A DNA stretch of 64,000 nucleotides, taken from positions 1,116,001 through 1,180,000 of the forward strand of contig CP138355.1 of assembly GCA_033584155.1 (NCBI GenBank). The letters run 5' to 3'. The notes below the pieces were generated by a model. It searched no databases. It was not told the origin of the DNA and saw only the letters and a program-made list of their open reading frames with translations. Source of the stretch: Candidatus Electrothrix scaldis (lineage in GTDB: Bacteria > Desulfobacterota > Desulfobulbia > Desulfobulbales > Desulfobulbaceae). The position numbers and the translations under genes were made by a program. Shown here piece after piece: positions 7,608 through 16,608 of the stretch (positions within the stretch are counted from its first letter, which is position 1; each line of letters opens with the position of its first letter).

Positions 7608-9325
7608 TTCATCGTATCTTTAGTAGTCTGTCAACCTTTAAGGAGCTGGAATTTCACGCTGGCCTGAATATTCTTATCGCAAAAAAAGAATCAGGATCAA
7701 CAGATAAGCAGACTCGTAACCGGGCCGGAAAAACCAGCCTGATTGAGATTATTCATTTTCTCTCCGGGGCGAATGTCCTCAAAGATTCCATTTTTCGCTC
7801 CGAAAGCCTCAAAGATGAATCTTTCGGAATAACCTTTGATCTCAACGGCGAGAAAGTTACCGCAATACGTTCTGACAAAGAAAAGTCAAAACTGCATGTC
7901 CAGGGGAGCAGTTTTTTAACCGGCAGGAACCAATTGACAAATTCCGAGTGGATCACTCTGCTTGGTGAAAGAATGTTCCGTTTGCAGGACATTGCCGACA
8001 ACACAGGACGCAGACCAACTTTTCGTACCCTCTTTCCTTATTTTGTCCGCCGCCAAAACAGCAATGCCTTCACAACGCCGGAAAAACAGGCCGTCATGCA
8101 GCAACCGGCAGATATTCAAATAGCTCTATTATACCTTTTTAATCTTGATTGGCAAATCGCCAGTGACTGGCAGAAGGTTCGAGACCGTGAAAAGAACCTG
8201 AAAGAGTTGAAAAAGGCTGCAGAAAGCGGCGCACTGGATAAGCTCATAGGCAAGGCGTCTGATCTGCGTACCAGCCTGACAGTTGCTGAGGCTCGGCTCA
8301 AAGAGATGAAGGAGAGACTGGCAGAGTTTCATGTTCTTCCACGATATAGAGAGCTTGAAAAAGAGGCTGACCAGCTTACCCGTCAGATCAACGAACTTGT
8401 AAATTCCAATGTGATTGATACTGGTACAATCCGAGATTTAGAAACCGCCATGCAGTCAGAGGCACCGCCAGCTCTTGATGAGCTAGAGAGTATCTATGCC
8501 GAGGCAGGCGTTTCTTTGCCCGGACTTGCTGTGAGACGGTACGATGAGGTGCGAGCCTTTCATGAATCCGTCATTCGTAACCGCCGTGACTATCTTGCCG
8601 GTGAACTTGAGACTGCTAGGCAACGTGTTGCAGGACGGGAAAAGAAAAAAGACATTCTTGACGAGCGTCGCTCTATTGTTATGAATTTGCTTCAAAGTCA
8701 CGGTGCATTAGATCAGTTTTCTCAACTTCAGACCGAGACCTCCCGCCTGGAGAGCGAAGTGGAAACTTTGCGTCGCCGATTTGAGGCTGCTGAACAGCTT
8801 GAAAGCACTAAAAACGAACTTGATATTGAACGTAATCGTCTCACTCTCCGTCTTCGTCGGGATTTCGCTGAACAGAATTCTCGCCTTGCCGAGGCTATTC
8901 TTGCCTTTGAACAAACTTCCGAACGACTTTATGAATCTGCTGGCAGCATGACTGTGGAAGAAACATCTAACGGCCCAAAATTTCAGTTTCCCATGCAGGG
9001 TTCCCGCAGTAAGGGGATCAAAAATATGCAGATTTTCTGTTTTGATATGATGCTCATGCGTCTTTGCGCCAAACGCGGTATTGGTCCAGGATTTCTCGTT
9101 CATGACAGTCATTTGTTCGATGGAGTAGACGGTCGGCAGGTTGTCAGTGCCCTCAAGGTCGGAGCCGAGACAGCGGAAGAATTGGGATTTCAGTATATTG
9201 TCACTATGAATGAAGATGACGCATTCAAGGAAAGTGCGGATGGGTTCGATATTCATCAATATGTCCTTCCTGTTGTTCTTACAGATGCGAAGGAAGATGG
9301 AGGTTTGTTTGGTATCCGCTTCTGA
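7604..9325 (+). CDS. DUF2326 ABC-type ATPase of the ABC-3C system
   Basis: 573 residues. The Walker A is NRAGKTSLIEIIHFL near residue 45, a long coiled coil spans about residues 200-430, and a Walker B-like block FLVHDSHLFDGVDGRQV lies near the C-terminus. This is the SMC/Rad50-like layout of DUF2326 proteins, the ATPase component of ABC-3C systems. The three overlapping genes form one unit. The proposed role, from the literature on the class, is sensing invader nucleoprotein and unleashing the effector of the first gene; this is inference. Base composition is a little lower in GC than livGF. Confidence 0.8.
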   Translation: MIHRIFSSLSTFKELEFHAGLNILIAKKESGSTDKQTRNRAGKTSLIEIIHFLSGANVLKDSIFRSESLKDESFGITFDLNGEKVTAIRSDKEKSKLHVQGSSFLTGRNQLTNSEWITLLGERMFRLQDIADNTGRRPTFRTLFPYFVRRQNSNAFTTPEKQAVMQQPADIQIALLYLFNLDWQIASDWQKVRDREKNLKELKKAAESGALDKLIGKASDLRTSLTVAEARLKEMKERLAEFHVLPRYRELEKEADQLTRQINELVNSNVIDTGTIRDLETAMQSEAPPALDELESIYAEAGVSLPGLAVRRYDEVRAFHESVIRNRRDYLAGELETARQRVAGREKKKDILDERRSIVMNLLQSHGALDQFSQLQTETSRLESEVETLRRRFEAAEQLESTKNELDIERNRLTLRLRRDFAEQNSRLAEAILAFEQTSERLYESAGSMTVEETSNGPKFQFPMQGSRSKGIKNMQIFCFDMMLMRLCAKRGIGPGFLVHDSHLFDGVDGRQVVSALKVGAETAEELGFQYIVTMNEDDAFKESADGFDIHQYVLPVVLTDAKEDGGLFGIRF

Positions 9326-9393
9326 AATACGTTTGTTCAATGGTAACTTTTTTTTGGGAGAGCTATCCGGTAAGGTGAACAAGCAAAGAAATT

Positions 9394-10146
9394 TTAGGAT
9401 TTATCTCTCGGCTCATGAAACTCCGGATAAAGCGTCTGCATGCAATCAGGACAGATCCCGTGGGAAAAATCAAAATCAGCCGAAGAGAGCTGACTGATAT
9501 AAACCTCCACCTGGTGCCAGTACCCTTTGTCATCGCGGATTTTTTTACAATGGGCGCAGATAGGAATCATGCCCTCCAGAGTCTCGATGCGACTGAGAGC
9601 CTCTTGCAGCTCAGCGATGAGAGTATTCTGCTTTGTGTTAGCCTGCTGTAATTCTGAAGATGCGCGACGCAGCTCCAGTTGAGAGATAACTTGGCGGGAT
9701 AAGGCCTCCAGAGCCTGGAGTTGGTCAGGGCTGAGCTCGCGAGGCTGTTGATCAATCACGCAGAGTGTGCCGAGCGGATAGCCATCAGGGGTAACAAGCT
9801 GGGAACCTGCGTAAAATCTGATATTTGGGTCGCCGGTGACAAGCGGATTGCCTGAAAAACGTTCATCCCTGCGTGCATCCTCAATGATGAGCATTTCAGG
9901 CTGGTTCAGGGCATGATTGCAAAAGGCGACCTCGCGCGGGGTTTCGGAAACCGCAAGCCCGACCTTTGCCTTAAACCACTGACGGGTTTCATCAAGCAGG
10001 GTAATAAGGGAAATCGGGGTCTCGCAGATAAAAGAGGCCAGCAGGGTGATGTCGTCAAATGCCTGCTCCGGCGTTGTATCCAGGATATTATACTGCTTCA
10101 GGGCCTTGAGTCGCTCCGGTTCATCATCAGGAAGTGAAAGAGTCAT
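9394..10146 (-). CDS. GAF-domain sensory protein with C-terminal zinc-ribbon-like motif
   Basis: 250 residues, cytoplasmic. A GAF domain covers about residues 15-160 (FDDITLLASFICETPISLITLLDE and the CVIDQQPRELS end). A coiled coil follows at 165-195, then the tail LEGMIPICAHCKKIRDDKGYW with a second HGICPDC pair. This CxxC/CxxC tail is often seen at the end of PAS/GAF response proteins in deltaproteobacteria; its role is unknown. No output enzyme is present, so it probably acts by protein contact. It converges with the ABC-3C operon (69-bp gap) and is divergent from the beta-barrel gene. Confidence 0.8.
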   Translation of the reverse strand: MTLSLPDDEPERLKALKQYNILDTTPEQAFDDITLLASFICETPISLITLLDETRQWFKAKVGLAVSETPREVAFCNHALNQPEMLIIEDARRDERFSGNPLVTGDPNIRFYAGSQLVTPDGYPLGTLCVIDQQPRELSPDQLQALEALSRQVISQLELRRASSELQQANTKQNTLIAELQEALSRIETLEGMIPICAHCKKIRDDKGYWHQVEVYISQLSSADFDFSHGICPDCMQTLYPEFHEPRDKS

Positions 10147-10451
10147 AGCTGCCTGCTCCTTGTTGAGGATAACCTGCTCTGTGAATTTTCTCTGTATTCC
10201 AGATCAAGTATAACCGATTGTTAGAGAGAGGGGAGGGAAAAGCGTTATTGCAGCGTCGCCAGCAGAAATAATTTCCCCCCTCTTCATTCTCCTTCGTCTC
10301 CCGCCATCTCCTCATCCTCATGTGACAAAGTTTTCATTCTTCTCCATCCTTCCCTGTCATCTTACTCGATTAGATAAAGGACAGAAGGGCGTTCTTGAAG
10401 TGCAGTGTACGCACTGGGTCACAACGCTGAAATTCAACGCAAGAGGAAAAT
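10147..10451 (+). other. Divergent intergenic region (GAF gene / beta-barrel gene)
   Basis: 305 bp between divergent genes, so it should hold promoters for both. The only structure I see is a short palindrome at 10403-10416 (CAGTG-TACG-CACTG) about 36 bp before the beta-barrel gene start, a possible operator. I see no RNA gene and no convincing small open frame; AGAGG just before 10452 is the likely ribosome site of the next gene. Confidence 0.4.
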
Positions 10452-11120
10452 ATGAAGAAGATAATAGCAACAGGTGCCATTCTCCTGCTGATTGGCGGAG
10501 GCGCTCAGGCCTTGCACGCAGAGGAGGCGCAGCTGAAAACACAGGTCTGTGACTGGGCCTTGAGCGGCTATATCGGGGTTGCAAGTTTTGATGACGAGGA
10601 TAAACCGGATCCCTACCAAGCCGGACTCACACATGAAATGAGCTCTGATGAAGCGTATACTGTTGGGTTTATTGTCAGTAAGTATTACAATGACTTCTCC
10701 TTCAATCTCGGAGTTGAGTTCATACAGGAGGCAACGGTGCATGATGAAGAAGACTATGAACTCGCACAGCACAGCCATATCCCGGTTTCTCTGGGCGTGA
10801 ATTATCATTTCAACACCAGTTTGTTCGATCCTTATATCGGTGCAGGTGTCGGCTACTCCTTTAATGACAGCTCTGAAAGTGAATTTATCAACGGTCAGGG
10901 GATGGAAATGGAGATGGACGACAGTGTCTTCTACTACCTGACAGCTGGTGTTGAATATCCTCTCAGCGATACCTATGCCCTTTTTCTTGCTGGTCAGTAT
11001 GTCATTGGTGATGCCGATGTGACAGGGGCTATTCAGACACCCAAGGGAACGATAGTACTCGAAGATGAAAGCTCCTTGGATCGTTATGAAGTGAATCTGG
11101 GACTCAAGTACTTTTTTTAG
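10452..11120 (+). CDS. Outer-membrane beta-barrel protein (OmpW/OprF-like small barrel)
   Basis: 222 residues. A signal peptide is clear (MKKIIATGAILLLIGGG, cleavage after HAE near residue 23). The mature part has alternating strands with PYIGAGVGYSF and ends in YEVNLGLKYFF, an aromatic C-terminus expected for BAM insertion. Size and pattern match 8-stranded OmpA/OmpW-type barrels. The protein is acidic in its loops. It is monocistronic, followed by a strong terminator at 11260. Function beyond a small outer-membrane porin or receptor cannot be stated. Confidence 0.8.
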   Translation: MKKIIATGAILLLIGGGAQALHAEEAQLKTQVCDWALSGYIGVASFDDEDKPDPYQAGLTHEMSSDEAYTVGFIVSKYYNDFSFNLGVEFIQEATVHDEEDYELAQHSHIPVSLGVNYHFNTSLFDPYIGAGVGYSFNDSSESEFINGQGMEMEMDDSVFYYLTAGVEYPLSDTYALFLAGQYVIGDADVTGAIQTPKGTIVLEDESSLDRYEVNLGLKYFF

Positions 11121-11259
11121 GCAAGCCTGTTGTCACTCGGCCTGTTATAAACGTAAACGGGAATGCTGACTTTCTCTGTGTCGGAGCAATCCCGTTTATT
11201 CAACGAGAAGCAGAAAGAAAGGAGGTGATGGGATAGGGCATTTTTTTTAGGGTCTTGAT

Positions 11260-11303
11260 GCCGGGTACGTGCCTTTGCTGCGCGTAACCCGGCTTCTTTT
11301 TTC
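11260..11303 (+). terminator. Rho-independent terminator of the beta-barrel gene
   Basis: GCCGGGT pairs with ACCCGGC around a 20-nt loop and is followed by a TTCTTTTTTC tract. It lies 140 bp after the stop. A second weaker inverted repeat (TAAACGGGA / TCCCGTTTA) sits just upstream at about 11152-11199. Confidence 0.65.
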
Positions 11304-11569
11304 TCTCCACTCTTTGCACCTCTTTTATGCTTTTTCTACCTCCCCTGTCGATATAATTTTTTATTCAAAAAAACGTCGGGTGTTTACTTTTTACACAAGT
11401 TTTGATTGTATAGTTAATAGAAGAGATAAATTTCAGATAAGGTAAGTACTAGCCCCACTGCTTTCACAGGGAAAAACGTGGCAGCAGGGGAGGGGCAGGC
11501 GTTTAAGCGAAAAATAGGTGTGAGGCAACGTGTTGTATCTCATGTTTAATGGAGCCCGAGGGAATTGCT
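11304..11569 (+). other. Leader region upstream of the TAXI gene with a possible RNA hairpin
   Basis: 266 bp without a gene. At 11452-11496, GCCCC-A-CTGCT can pair with AGCAG-GGGA-GGGGC, giving a bulged hairpin in what is probably the 5' leader of the next gene. It does not match any riboswitch class I can recall. AT-rich sequence at 11360-11430 is the likely promoter zone, but no confident -35/-10 pair stands out. Confidence 0.3.
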
Positions 11570-12511
11570 ATGAAGGATTTTTTTTCCTGTAAAGTTAATT
11601 TATTATTTACTGCTGTTATATGCTTGTCCATCTTTTCCTCGGTTCAGGCGGCTGAGTTGAGTATTACAACTGGAGGGGAAAAGGGGACATATTTTCGGAT
11701 AGGTTCTGATATTTCTACACTCGTGCGGCAACATGGACTGGGATTGGATGTGATGGCCTCAAAGGGTTCTCTGGATAATATCGATAAGCTCTACGAGAGG
11801 AGATATAGCAGACTGGCTATTGTTCAATCAGATATTTTAGAGTATCTGCGTTCATCCAATGATCACAGACTTCGGTCAAAAGCGGAGAATATAAAAATGA
11901 TTATTCCGCTGTATAATGAGGAAATACATATTCTGGCCCACAACTCTATCAGGGACCTTGCGAGTTTAAAAGGGAAAAAGGTTGCTATCGGTCCCATGCA
12001 AAGTGGTACGGCAATTACGGCCTCTCTTTTATTCAAGAAGTCCGGGGTGAAGCCAGGACAGTTTGTCTATAGTGGTGCTGAAGAGGCCTTGAGGTCACTC
12101 CGGTCAAGGGCTATTGATGCGATGGTTTATGTCTCTGGATATCCGGTGAGCCTGTTTTCACAAATTACTCCTGCTGATAAGTTGCAGCTCGTTCCTATCA
12201 TGGACCGTCGGATTGGCGGCTCATATATCATGTCCTCTATTCCGGAAAGAACGTATACCTGGCAAAAGGGGATTGTCCCGACTATTGCTGTGAAGGCGGT
12301 CCTGGCAAGCTATGATTACGATGAGAAGCAGCAGGCGTCAAAAGATGTGTGTGAGGTGGGTAAAATTATTTACACTAATATTGATTGGCTGAAAAGAAAT
12401 GGTCATTCGAAATGGGGCAATGTGCGTTTGAATGATAGCTTGGACGGGTGGGAGAGAAATGGATGTATTAAGGATGCGCTAATGTCCATGAGTATCGCTA
12501 ATTTTTATTAA
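11570..12511 (+). CDS. TAXI-family TRAP transporter solute-binding protein
   Basis: 313 residues from the ATG at 11570, preceded by GAGGGAATTGCT; a longer frame from 11549 is less likely because it would put a charged leader before the signal peptide. The signal peptide runs to SSVQAAELS. The mature start ITTGGEKGTYFRIGSDIS and later LKGKKVAIGPMQSGT are the hallmarks of TAXI periplasmic binding proteins. Members typically bind glutamate, 2-oxoglutarate or other carboxylates. No fused DctQM membrane component lies nearby, so it is an orphan receptor here. A perfect terminator follows. Confidence 0.85.
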   Translation: MKDFFSCKVNLLFTAVICLSIFSSVQAAELSITTGGEKGTYFRIGSDISTLVRQHGLGLDVMASKGSLDNIDKLYERRYSRLAIVQSDILEYLRSSNDHRLRSKAENIKMIIPLYNEEIHILAHNSIRDLASLKGKKVAIGPMQSGTAITASLLFKKSGVKPGQFVYSGAEEALRSLRSRAIDAMVYVSGYPVSLFSQITPADKLQLVPIMDRRIGGSYIMSSIPERTYTWQKGIVPTIAVKAVLASYDYDEKQQASKDVCEVGKIIYTNIDWLKRNGHSKWGNVRLNDSLDGWERNGCIKDALMSMSIANFY

Positions 12512-12567
12512 AATCCCGTCGTTCTGCCCCTGGAGTATGGGGTGAAAAGTCCTCTCTTGTCCTTGTG

Positions 12568-12602
12568 CCGGGTTATGCTTTCCATGCATAACCCGGTTTT
12601 TT
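12568..12602 (+). terminator. Rho-independent terminator of the TAXI gene
   Basis: A perfect 11-bp stem (CCGGGTTATGC / GCATAACCCGG) with a 7-nt loop, followed directly by six T. It is 57 bp after the stop. Confidence 0.9.
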
Positions 12603-12698
12603 GTCCCTCCTTGTTATGTTTTCTTCCTGTGCTGCTCTTGCCTAATGGTAAAAAGCACGCTGTATCAAAAATATGTCGCTTTCTTTTTGTGTAAAAAA

Positions 12699-12727
12699 TT
12701 GTACTTTGTTGTGTGCTGTGCTATTCT
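12699..12727 (+). promoter_or_regulatory. Predicted sigma-70 promoter of the PilZ gene
   Basis: TTGTAC, a 17-bp spacer and TATTCT, about 128 bp before the PilZ start and after the TAXI terminator. Sequence match only. Confidence 0.4.
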
Positions 12728-12830
12728 AATGAAGAAGGATTATTATTTGCTGGTGCCATGTATTTGCAGGGTATCCTGCTCTGTAAGAGAAAAACGATGG
12801 AATTGTCTTGTGTTTTTTAGGTAGGCTTGA

Positions 12831-12854
12831 AGTGCGGGAGTGCGGGAGTGCGGG
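12831..12854 (+). repeat. Three tandem copies of AGTGCGGG abutting a start codon
   Basis: Exactly three 8-bp units end one base before the ATG at 12855. Each unit junction creates GGGAG, the only Shine-Dalgarno-like sequence for the gene. Loss or gain of a unit would not change the reading frame from the ATG but would change the number of ribosome-binding options. Confidence 0.7.
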
Positions 12855-13250
12855 ATGGGTGAAAATATAAAAAAGCGTCGACAGCGGCGGGTTGATTTGA
12901 CAGACTATATTGCCGTTTTTATGGAGCGTAATTGTCATTATAATGGCGTGCTGAAAGAGATATCTCTCAATGGGCTGCGGGTCGATATCTGTCCGGTCGG
13001 TTCACAGCTGATGGCCGCTGCGTCTTCATTGCAAAAGAGAGAGTTTTGTATTGTTATTTCTGAAGACCTGGTCAGTAAGGAGTATAGGTTAGATATGACG
13101 CCCAATGGAAAAGACAAGCTGTATACTCTGAGGGCATATCCGCGTTGGCAGCGTGAGCAAAATGAGAGAATAGAAGTTGGTTTTGAAATTTCAGAGAGTT
13201 CTGATGATTGGAAGCTCTTTGTTCAGCAAAGAATGCAGGAACCAAATTAA
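12855..13250 (+). CDS. PilZ-domain protein (putative c-di-GMP receptor)
   Basis: 131 residues. KKRRQRR near the N-terminus supplies the RxxxR motif, and LKEISLNGLRVD supplies the [D/N]xSxxG motif (E in place of D/N), together the c-di-GMP site of PilZ domains. The rest is a compact beta-barrel-like region with no output domain. The ATG at 12855 is chosen over an upstream in-frame GTG at 12840 because the repeat-encoded GGGAG sits 6 bp from it. It ends in a 4-bp overlap with the convergent metallophosphoesterase gene. Confidence 0.7.
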   Translation: MGENIKKRRQRRVDLTDYIAVFMERNCHYNGVLKEISLNGLRVDICPVGSQLMAAASSLQKREFCIVISEDLVSKEYRLDMTPNGKDKLYTLRAYPRWQREQNERIEVGFEISESSDDWKLFVQQRMQEPN

Positions 13251-14425
13251 AGAAGAGCGTTTGTCTCCTTGCTGCTCTGTTGAGATGGACTACGTAGGGT
13301 AATCAGGGCAATCTCGCCCCGTTGCCAGAGGCGCATGCGTGGTCCCCAGGTTCCTGTTCCTCGGGAAACAAAGAGTTGCATTCCCTTGACCAGGTATTGT
13401 CCATCAAGAAAGGGGTAGCGAGTACGGGTCAGATAATTAAAGGGCCATATTTGTCCGTTATGGGTGTGGCCGGAAAGCATAAGATCCACCCCTGCTGTCG
13501 CGGCCTGTTCAACCAGCCAGGGGGTATGGGAAAGGAGAATGGTAGCCCCGGCAGGGCGGTTAGCTAAGGCGCTGTTGAGGTTCTTCTGTCCATCTTCTCC
13601 TCTGCGTCGGGCTGTGGTCAGGTCATTAATTCCTGCCAGGATCAACCCCTCATTGATTTTGACCCATTTATTATTCAGAAGACGGATGCCGGAATCAGCA
13701 AGGATTTCTCCAGTGGTATCTGGTCGGTCTGGCCGAAGGGCGTCATGATTGCCTCGTACCGCAAAGACACCCAAGGGGGCGGAAAGCTGACGGAGGGCCT
13801 GGGAAAGCAGGACCGGGTAGCCGCTCCGGGAAAAAAGATCTCCGACCAGAACAATGCAGTCCGGTTTTAAGGCCTGGACCTGTTGAACCCGATCATGTAA
13901 CCAGGAAGCATCTAAAAGCATTTCTCCGATATGCAGATCAGAGAGAACAGCGACCGTGGTGCCGTCTGCTTGGGCAGGAAGATGGTGAACAGGGATTTGG
14001 TATTGTTCAACAGCTGGCGAGCGTAGGCCCTGGATATGGGCAATAAGGACAAGAAGTGCGCCGAGTCCCAAGGCCGCTGTGCGGATGTGAAGGGTGATTT
14101 TTTGAGAAAGAAGGAAGCCGAAGCCTGTAATTAATTCAGATCCAAGTAAAGGTACTGCAAGAAGAAATAGTATCCCCATCCACTGCATTCCCAGAAGCTC
14201 AAGCAGTTCAAGGAACATACCGCTTTCCTGGTTGTGAAAGATTCGTCCCAAGAAAAAAAAGACCCAAAGCGCTCCGCCAGTAATTGCCAATACCTTAAGC
14301 CCGTTTCCCCGACGGAGCTGCGGTAGAGAAGCGAGTCTGGCAAAAACATAGAGGTGTAGCGCGGTGACCAGGCTGGTTAATATGATGCCGAAAAACGAAA
14401 TGGCGTCCTCCTTTCTGCTGAGCAA
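13247..14425 (-). CDS. Membrane-anchored metallophosphoesterase (YaeI-like)
   Basis: 392 residues. About 130 N-terminal residues contain four hydrophobic helices. The catalytic domain then shows all calcineurin-type motifs: VAVLSDLHIGE (DxH), LVGDLFSR (GD), VRGNHDALR (GNHD), LLSHTPWL and LSGHTHNGQIWP (GHxH). Such proteins hydrolyse phosphodiesters; YaeI-type members have been linked to lipid and cyclic-nucleotide substrates, unknown here. The frame opens with TTG at 14425 without a ribosome site. AGGAGG lies five bases before an in-frame ATT at 14401, which may be the real start. Confidence 0.85.
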   Translation of the reverse strand: MLSRKEDAISFFGIILTSLVTALHLYVFARLASLPQLRRGNGLKVLAITGGALWVFFFLGRIFHNQESGMFLELLELLGMQWMGILFLLAVPLLGSELITGFGFLLSQKITLHIRTAALGLGALLVLIAHIQGLRSPAVEQYQIPVHHLPAQADGTTVAVLSDLHIGEMLLDASWLHDRVQQVQALKPDCIVLVGDLFSRSGYPVLLSQALRQLSAPLGVFAVRGNHDALRPDRPDTTGEILADSGIRLLNNKWVKINEGLILAGINDLTTARRRGEDGQKNLNSALANRPAGATILLSHTPWLVEQAATAGVDLMLSGHTHNGQIWPFNYLTRTRYPFLDGQYLVKGMQLFVSRGTGTWGPRMRLWQRGEIALITLRSPSQQSSKETNALL

Positions 14426-14488
14426 AGGTGTTTTCTTGGATAATTCGGGTAAAGATGGGAATTATACCCGTAATAATATGATCCTGCC

Positions 14489-14528
14489 ACAAAACAGAAC
14501 GGGCCGGAAGGATTTTTCCCTCTGGCCC
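14489..14528 (-). terminator. Terminator downstream of fhs
   Basis: On the minus strand GGGCCAGAGGGA pairs with TCCTTCCGGCCC (one mismatch, one wobble) around an AAAA loop, followed by GTTCTGTTTTG. It lies about 75 bp past the fhs stop and before the metallophosphoesterase gene. Confidence 0.6.
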
Positions 14529-14601
14529 GCTCTGTTTGTTCAGCATAACTCAGGTAGAGGGTAGCTTGTAAAGAACCCTTTCACCGAGATCTTAGGAGGT
14601 C

Positions 14602-16365
14602 TTAGAAGACGCCTTTTACCTTGCCTGTGTCGGTGTCTACATCAATGCGGCGGTAGGCCGGATCAGAGGCTGTGCCCGGCATCAGGCTGATAGCACCAGC
14701 CACCGGCACAACAAAACCTGCACCCTTGTAGGTGAGGATGTCCTGTACTGGCAGGGTCCATCCCTTAGGCGTTCCCTTGAGTTTGGGATCATGGGACAGG
14801 GAGAGGTGGGTTTTGACCATACATGTGGTCATCTCCTTCATCTCCGGATCTGCCTCAATACGCTTCAGCTTGGCAGCTGCTTCTGGGCTGTAGCTTACGC
14901 CGTCACCGCCGTAAACCTCTTTAACGATGAGCTCAATGCGCTGAGACAGTGGGGTATCTAGATCGTAGAGGAACTTGAAGTCGTTCTCTTCCTCACAGGC
15001 ATCGGCGACCGCATCAGCGAACTCCAGGGCACCGTCACCGCCGTGCTCCCAATGACGAGACAGGGCAACGCGGGCGCCAGCAGACTCAGACAGGCGGCGA
15101 ACTGCCGCGATCTCGTTGTCGGTATCGGTGTAAAAGGCGTTGATGCAAACAACCGGGTTGATACCAGCCTTTTTAACGGTCTCGATATGGTGGATGAGGT
15201 TCTTGCAGCCTTCCTCAACCCAGCCCACATTTTCACCAGAGTACTCAGAAGGCATAGGTTTGCCTGGAACCGGAATCGGTGCGCCACCGTGGCACTTGAG
15301 TGCCCGGATGGTAGCAACAACAACAGCACAGTTTGGCTTGAGGCCAGAATAGCGACATTTGAGATTCCAAAATTTCTCAAAGCCAATATCTGCACCAAAA
15401 CCAGACTCAGTCACGTTGTAGTCAGCCAGCTTCAGGGCCACGCGGTCGGCGATAACAGAAGATTGACCAATAGCGATATTAGCAAAAGGTCCAGCATGGA
15501 CAACAACCGGCTGACCTTCCAGGGTTTGCATCAGGTTGGGGTTGATGGCGTCGACCATCCATGCTGTCATAGCACCATCTACTTCCAGATCAGCAGTGGT
15601 GATCGGGCGGTCCTGCTTATCATAAGCCACCACGATCTTGCCGATGCGCTCGCGCATATCTTTCAGGTCTTTGGCAATAGAGAGGATGGCCATGATCTCG
15701 GAAGATACCGCAATGTTAAAGCCGGACTGCATGGTCATGCCGTCCATCTTGCCACCGATACCTGTGGTGATGTTCCGCAGGGCCTGGGCACAGTAGTCCA
15801 TGATCCATCGAAATTCCACTTTCTTGGGATGGATATCCAGGCGTTTTAGGTTACGCTGTGCCAGCTGCTCATCGGTGTAGTTACACTCGTGCTGCATCCT
15901 GGCCGTCAAGGCGACCATACCCAGGTTATGGGCATTCATGATGGCATTAATGTCGCCGGTCATGCCGAGAGAAAACGGCGTCAGGGGGATACACTGGGCC
16001 AAACCACCACCAGCAGCAGAACCTTTGATATTCATGGTTGGGCCACCAGAGGGCTGGCGAATAGCACCAATAACGGATTTGCCTCGCTTACCCAGACCCT
16101 GCACCAGGCCCATTGCGCAGGTGGATTTTCCTTCACCCAGTGGAGTTGGGGAAATTGCTGTTACATCAACATATTTTCCGTCTGGCTTGTCTTTCAGCCG
16201 ATCAAGGATCTTGCGGTAGTCCAGTTTGGCCAGATAATGACCGTGCGGTAGCAACTCCTCTTTTTCCAGTCCGAGCTGTTCACCCAGCTCGTACACAGTT
16301 TTCATCCGGCTTTCCGCCTCTTCGGCGATTTCCCAGTCTGCATGTTTCGTTGGATCCAAAACCAT
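14602..16365 (-). CDS. fhs: Formate-tetrahydrofolate ligase
   Basis: 587 residues, slightly longer than the usual 555-560. It makes 10-formyl-THF from formate, THF and ATP, the entry step of the methyl branch of the Wood-Ljungdahl pathway. The P-loop TPLGEGKST is near residue 73, with [19 protein letters not shown] after it, and a long conserved [20 protein letters not shown] block. The start ATG has CAGGAG upstream. It is a single gene between a terminator and its own promoter. In sulfate reducers this enzyme serves CO2 fixation or C1 oxidation; the other pathway genes are not in the window. Confidence 0.97.
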   Translation of the reverse strand: MVLDPTKHADWEIAEEAESRMKTVYELGEQLGLEKEELLPHGHYLAKLDYRKILDRLKDKPDGKYVDVTAISPTPLGEGKSTCAMGLVQGLGKRGKSVIGAIRQPSGGPTMNIKGSAAGGGLAQCIPLTPFSLGMTGDINAIMNAHNLGMVALTARMQHECNYTDEQLAQRNLKRLDIHPKKVEFRWIMDYCAQALRNITTGIGGKMDGMTMQSGFNIAVSSEIMAILSIAKDLKDMRERIGKIVVAYDKQDRPITTADLEVDGAMTAWMVDAINPNLMQTLEGQPVVVHAGPFANIAIGQSSVIADRVALKLADYNVTESGFGADIGFEKFWNLKCRYSGLKPNCAVVVATIRALKCHGGAPIPVPGKPMPSEYSGENVGWVEEGCKNLIHHIETVKKAGINPVVCINAFYTDTDNEIAAVRRLSESAGARVALSRHWEHGGDGALEFADAVADACEEENDFKFLYDLDTPLSQRIELIVKEVYGGDGVSYSPEAAAKLKRIEADPEMKEMTTCMVKTHLSLSHDPKLKGTPKGWTLPVQDILTYKGAGFVVPVAGAISLMPGTASDPAYRRIDVDTDTGKVKGVF

Positions 16366-16407
16366 GACCAGTCTCCTGTAAAGTTAAATATTTAAAGGTT
16401 ACGAATA

Positions 16408-16416
16408 ATTATATCA
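16408..16416 (-). promoter_or_regulatory. Extended -10 promoter element for fhs
   Basis: TGATATAAT on the minus strand, a full TGN-TATAAT extended -10, with a weak TTTCCA 18 bp upstream, 43 bp before the fhs start. Upstream at about 16438-16476 a GGCTC/GAGCC hairpin with an inner AGGG/CCCT may mark the end of the thyX transcript. Confidence 0.4.
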
Positions 16417-16608
16417 GAGGGCGGACGCATCTGGAAAATGAGGGCTCGGAGGGATTATTTGACCCTTAAGAGCCTGAACAGTGAATCCTGCACAAAAAAG
16501 AGATAATTACCTTATCGGTTTTAGAACCTATTGTCAATATATTAGTCGTTGTCGATTGCTCTGGCGACATTAATGAGTGTTGATTTGAACAATTTTGTGA
16601 GAAAATAA

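Noticed and set aside
8708-9382. 224-codon minus-strand frame opposite the DUF2326 gene
   Set aside because: Antisense of a well-supported coding region; no family recognised.
11452-11496. Known riboswitch (c-di-GMP, cobalamin) before the TAXI gene
   Set aside because: Conserved cores of those classes are not present; only a generic hairpin can be supported.
15043-15849. 268-codon plus-strand open frame opposite fhs
   Set aside because: It is a shadow of the strongly conserved fhs coding sequence and its translation has no recognisable domain.
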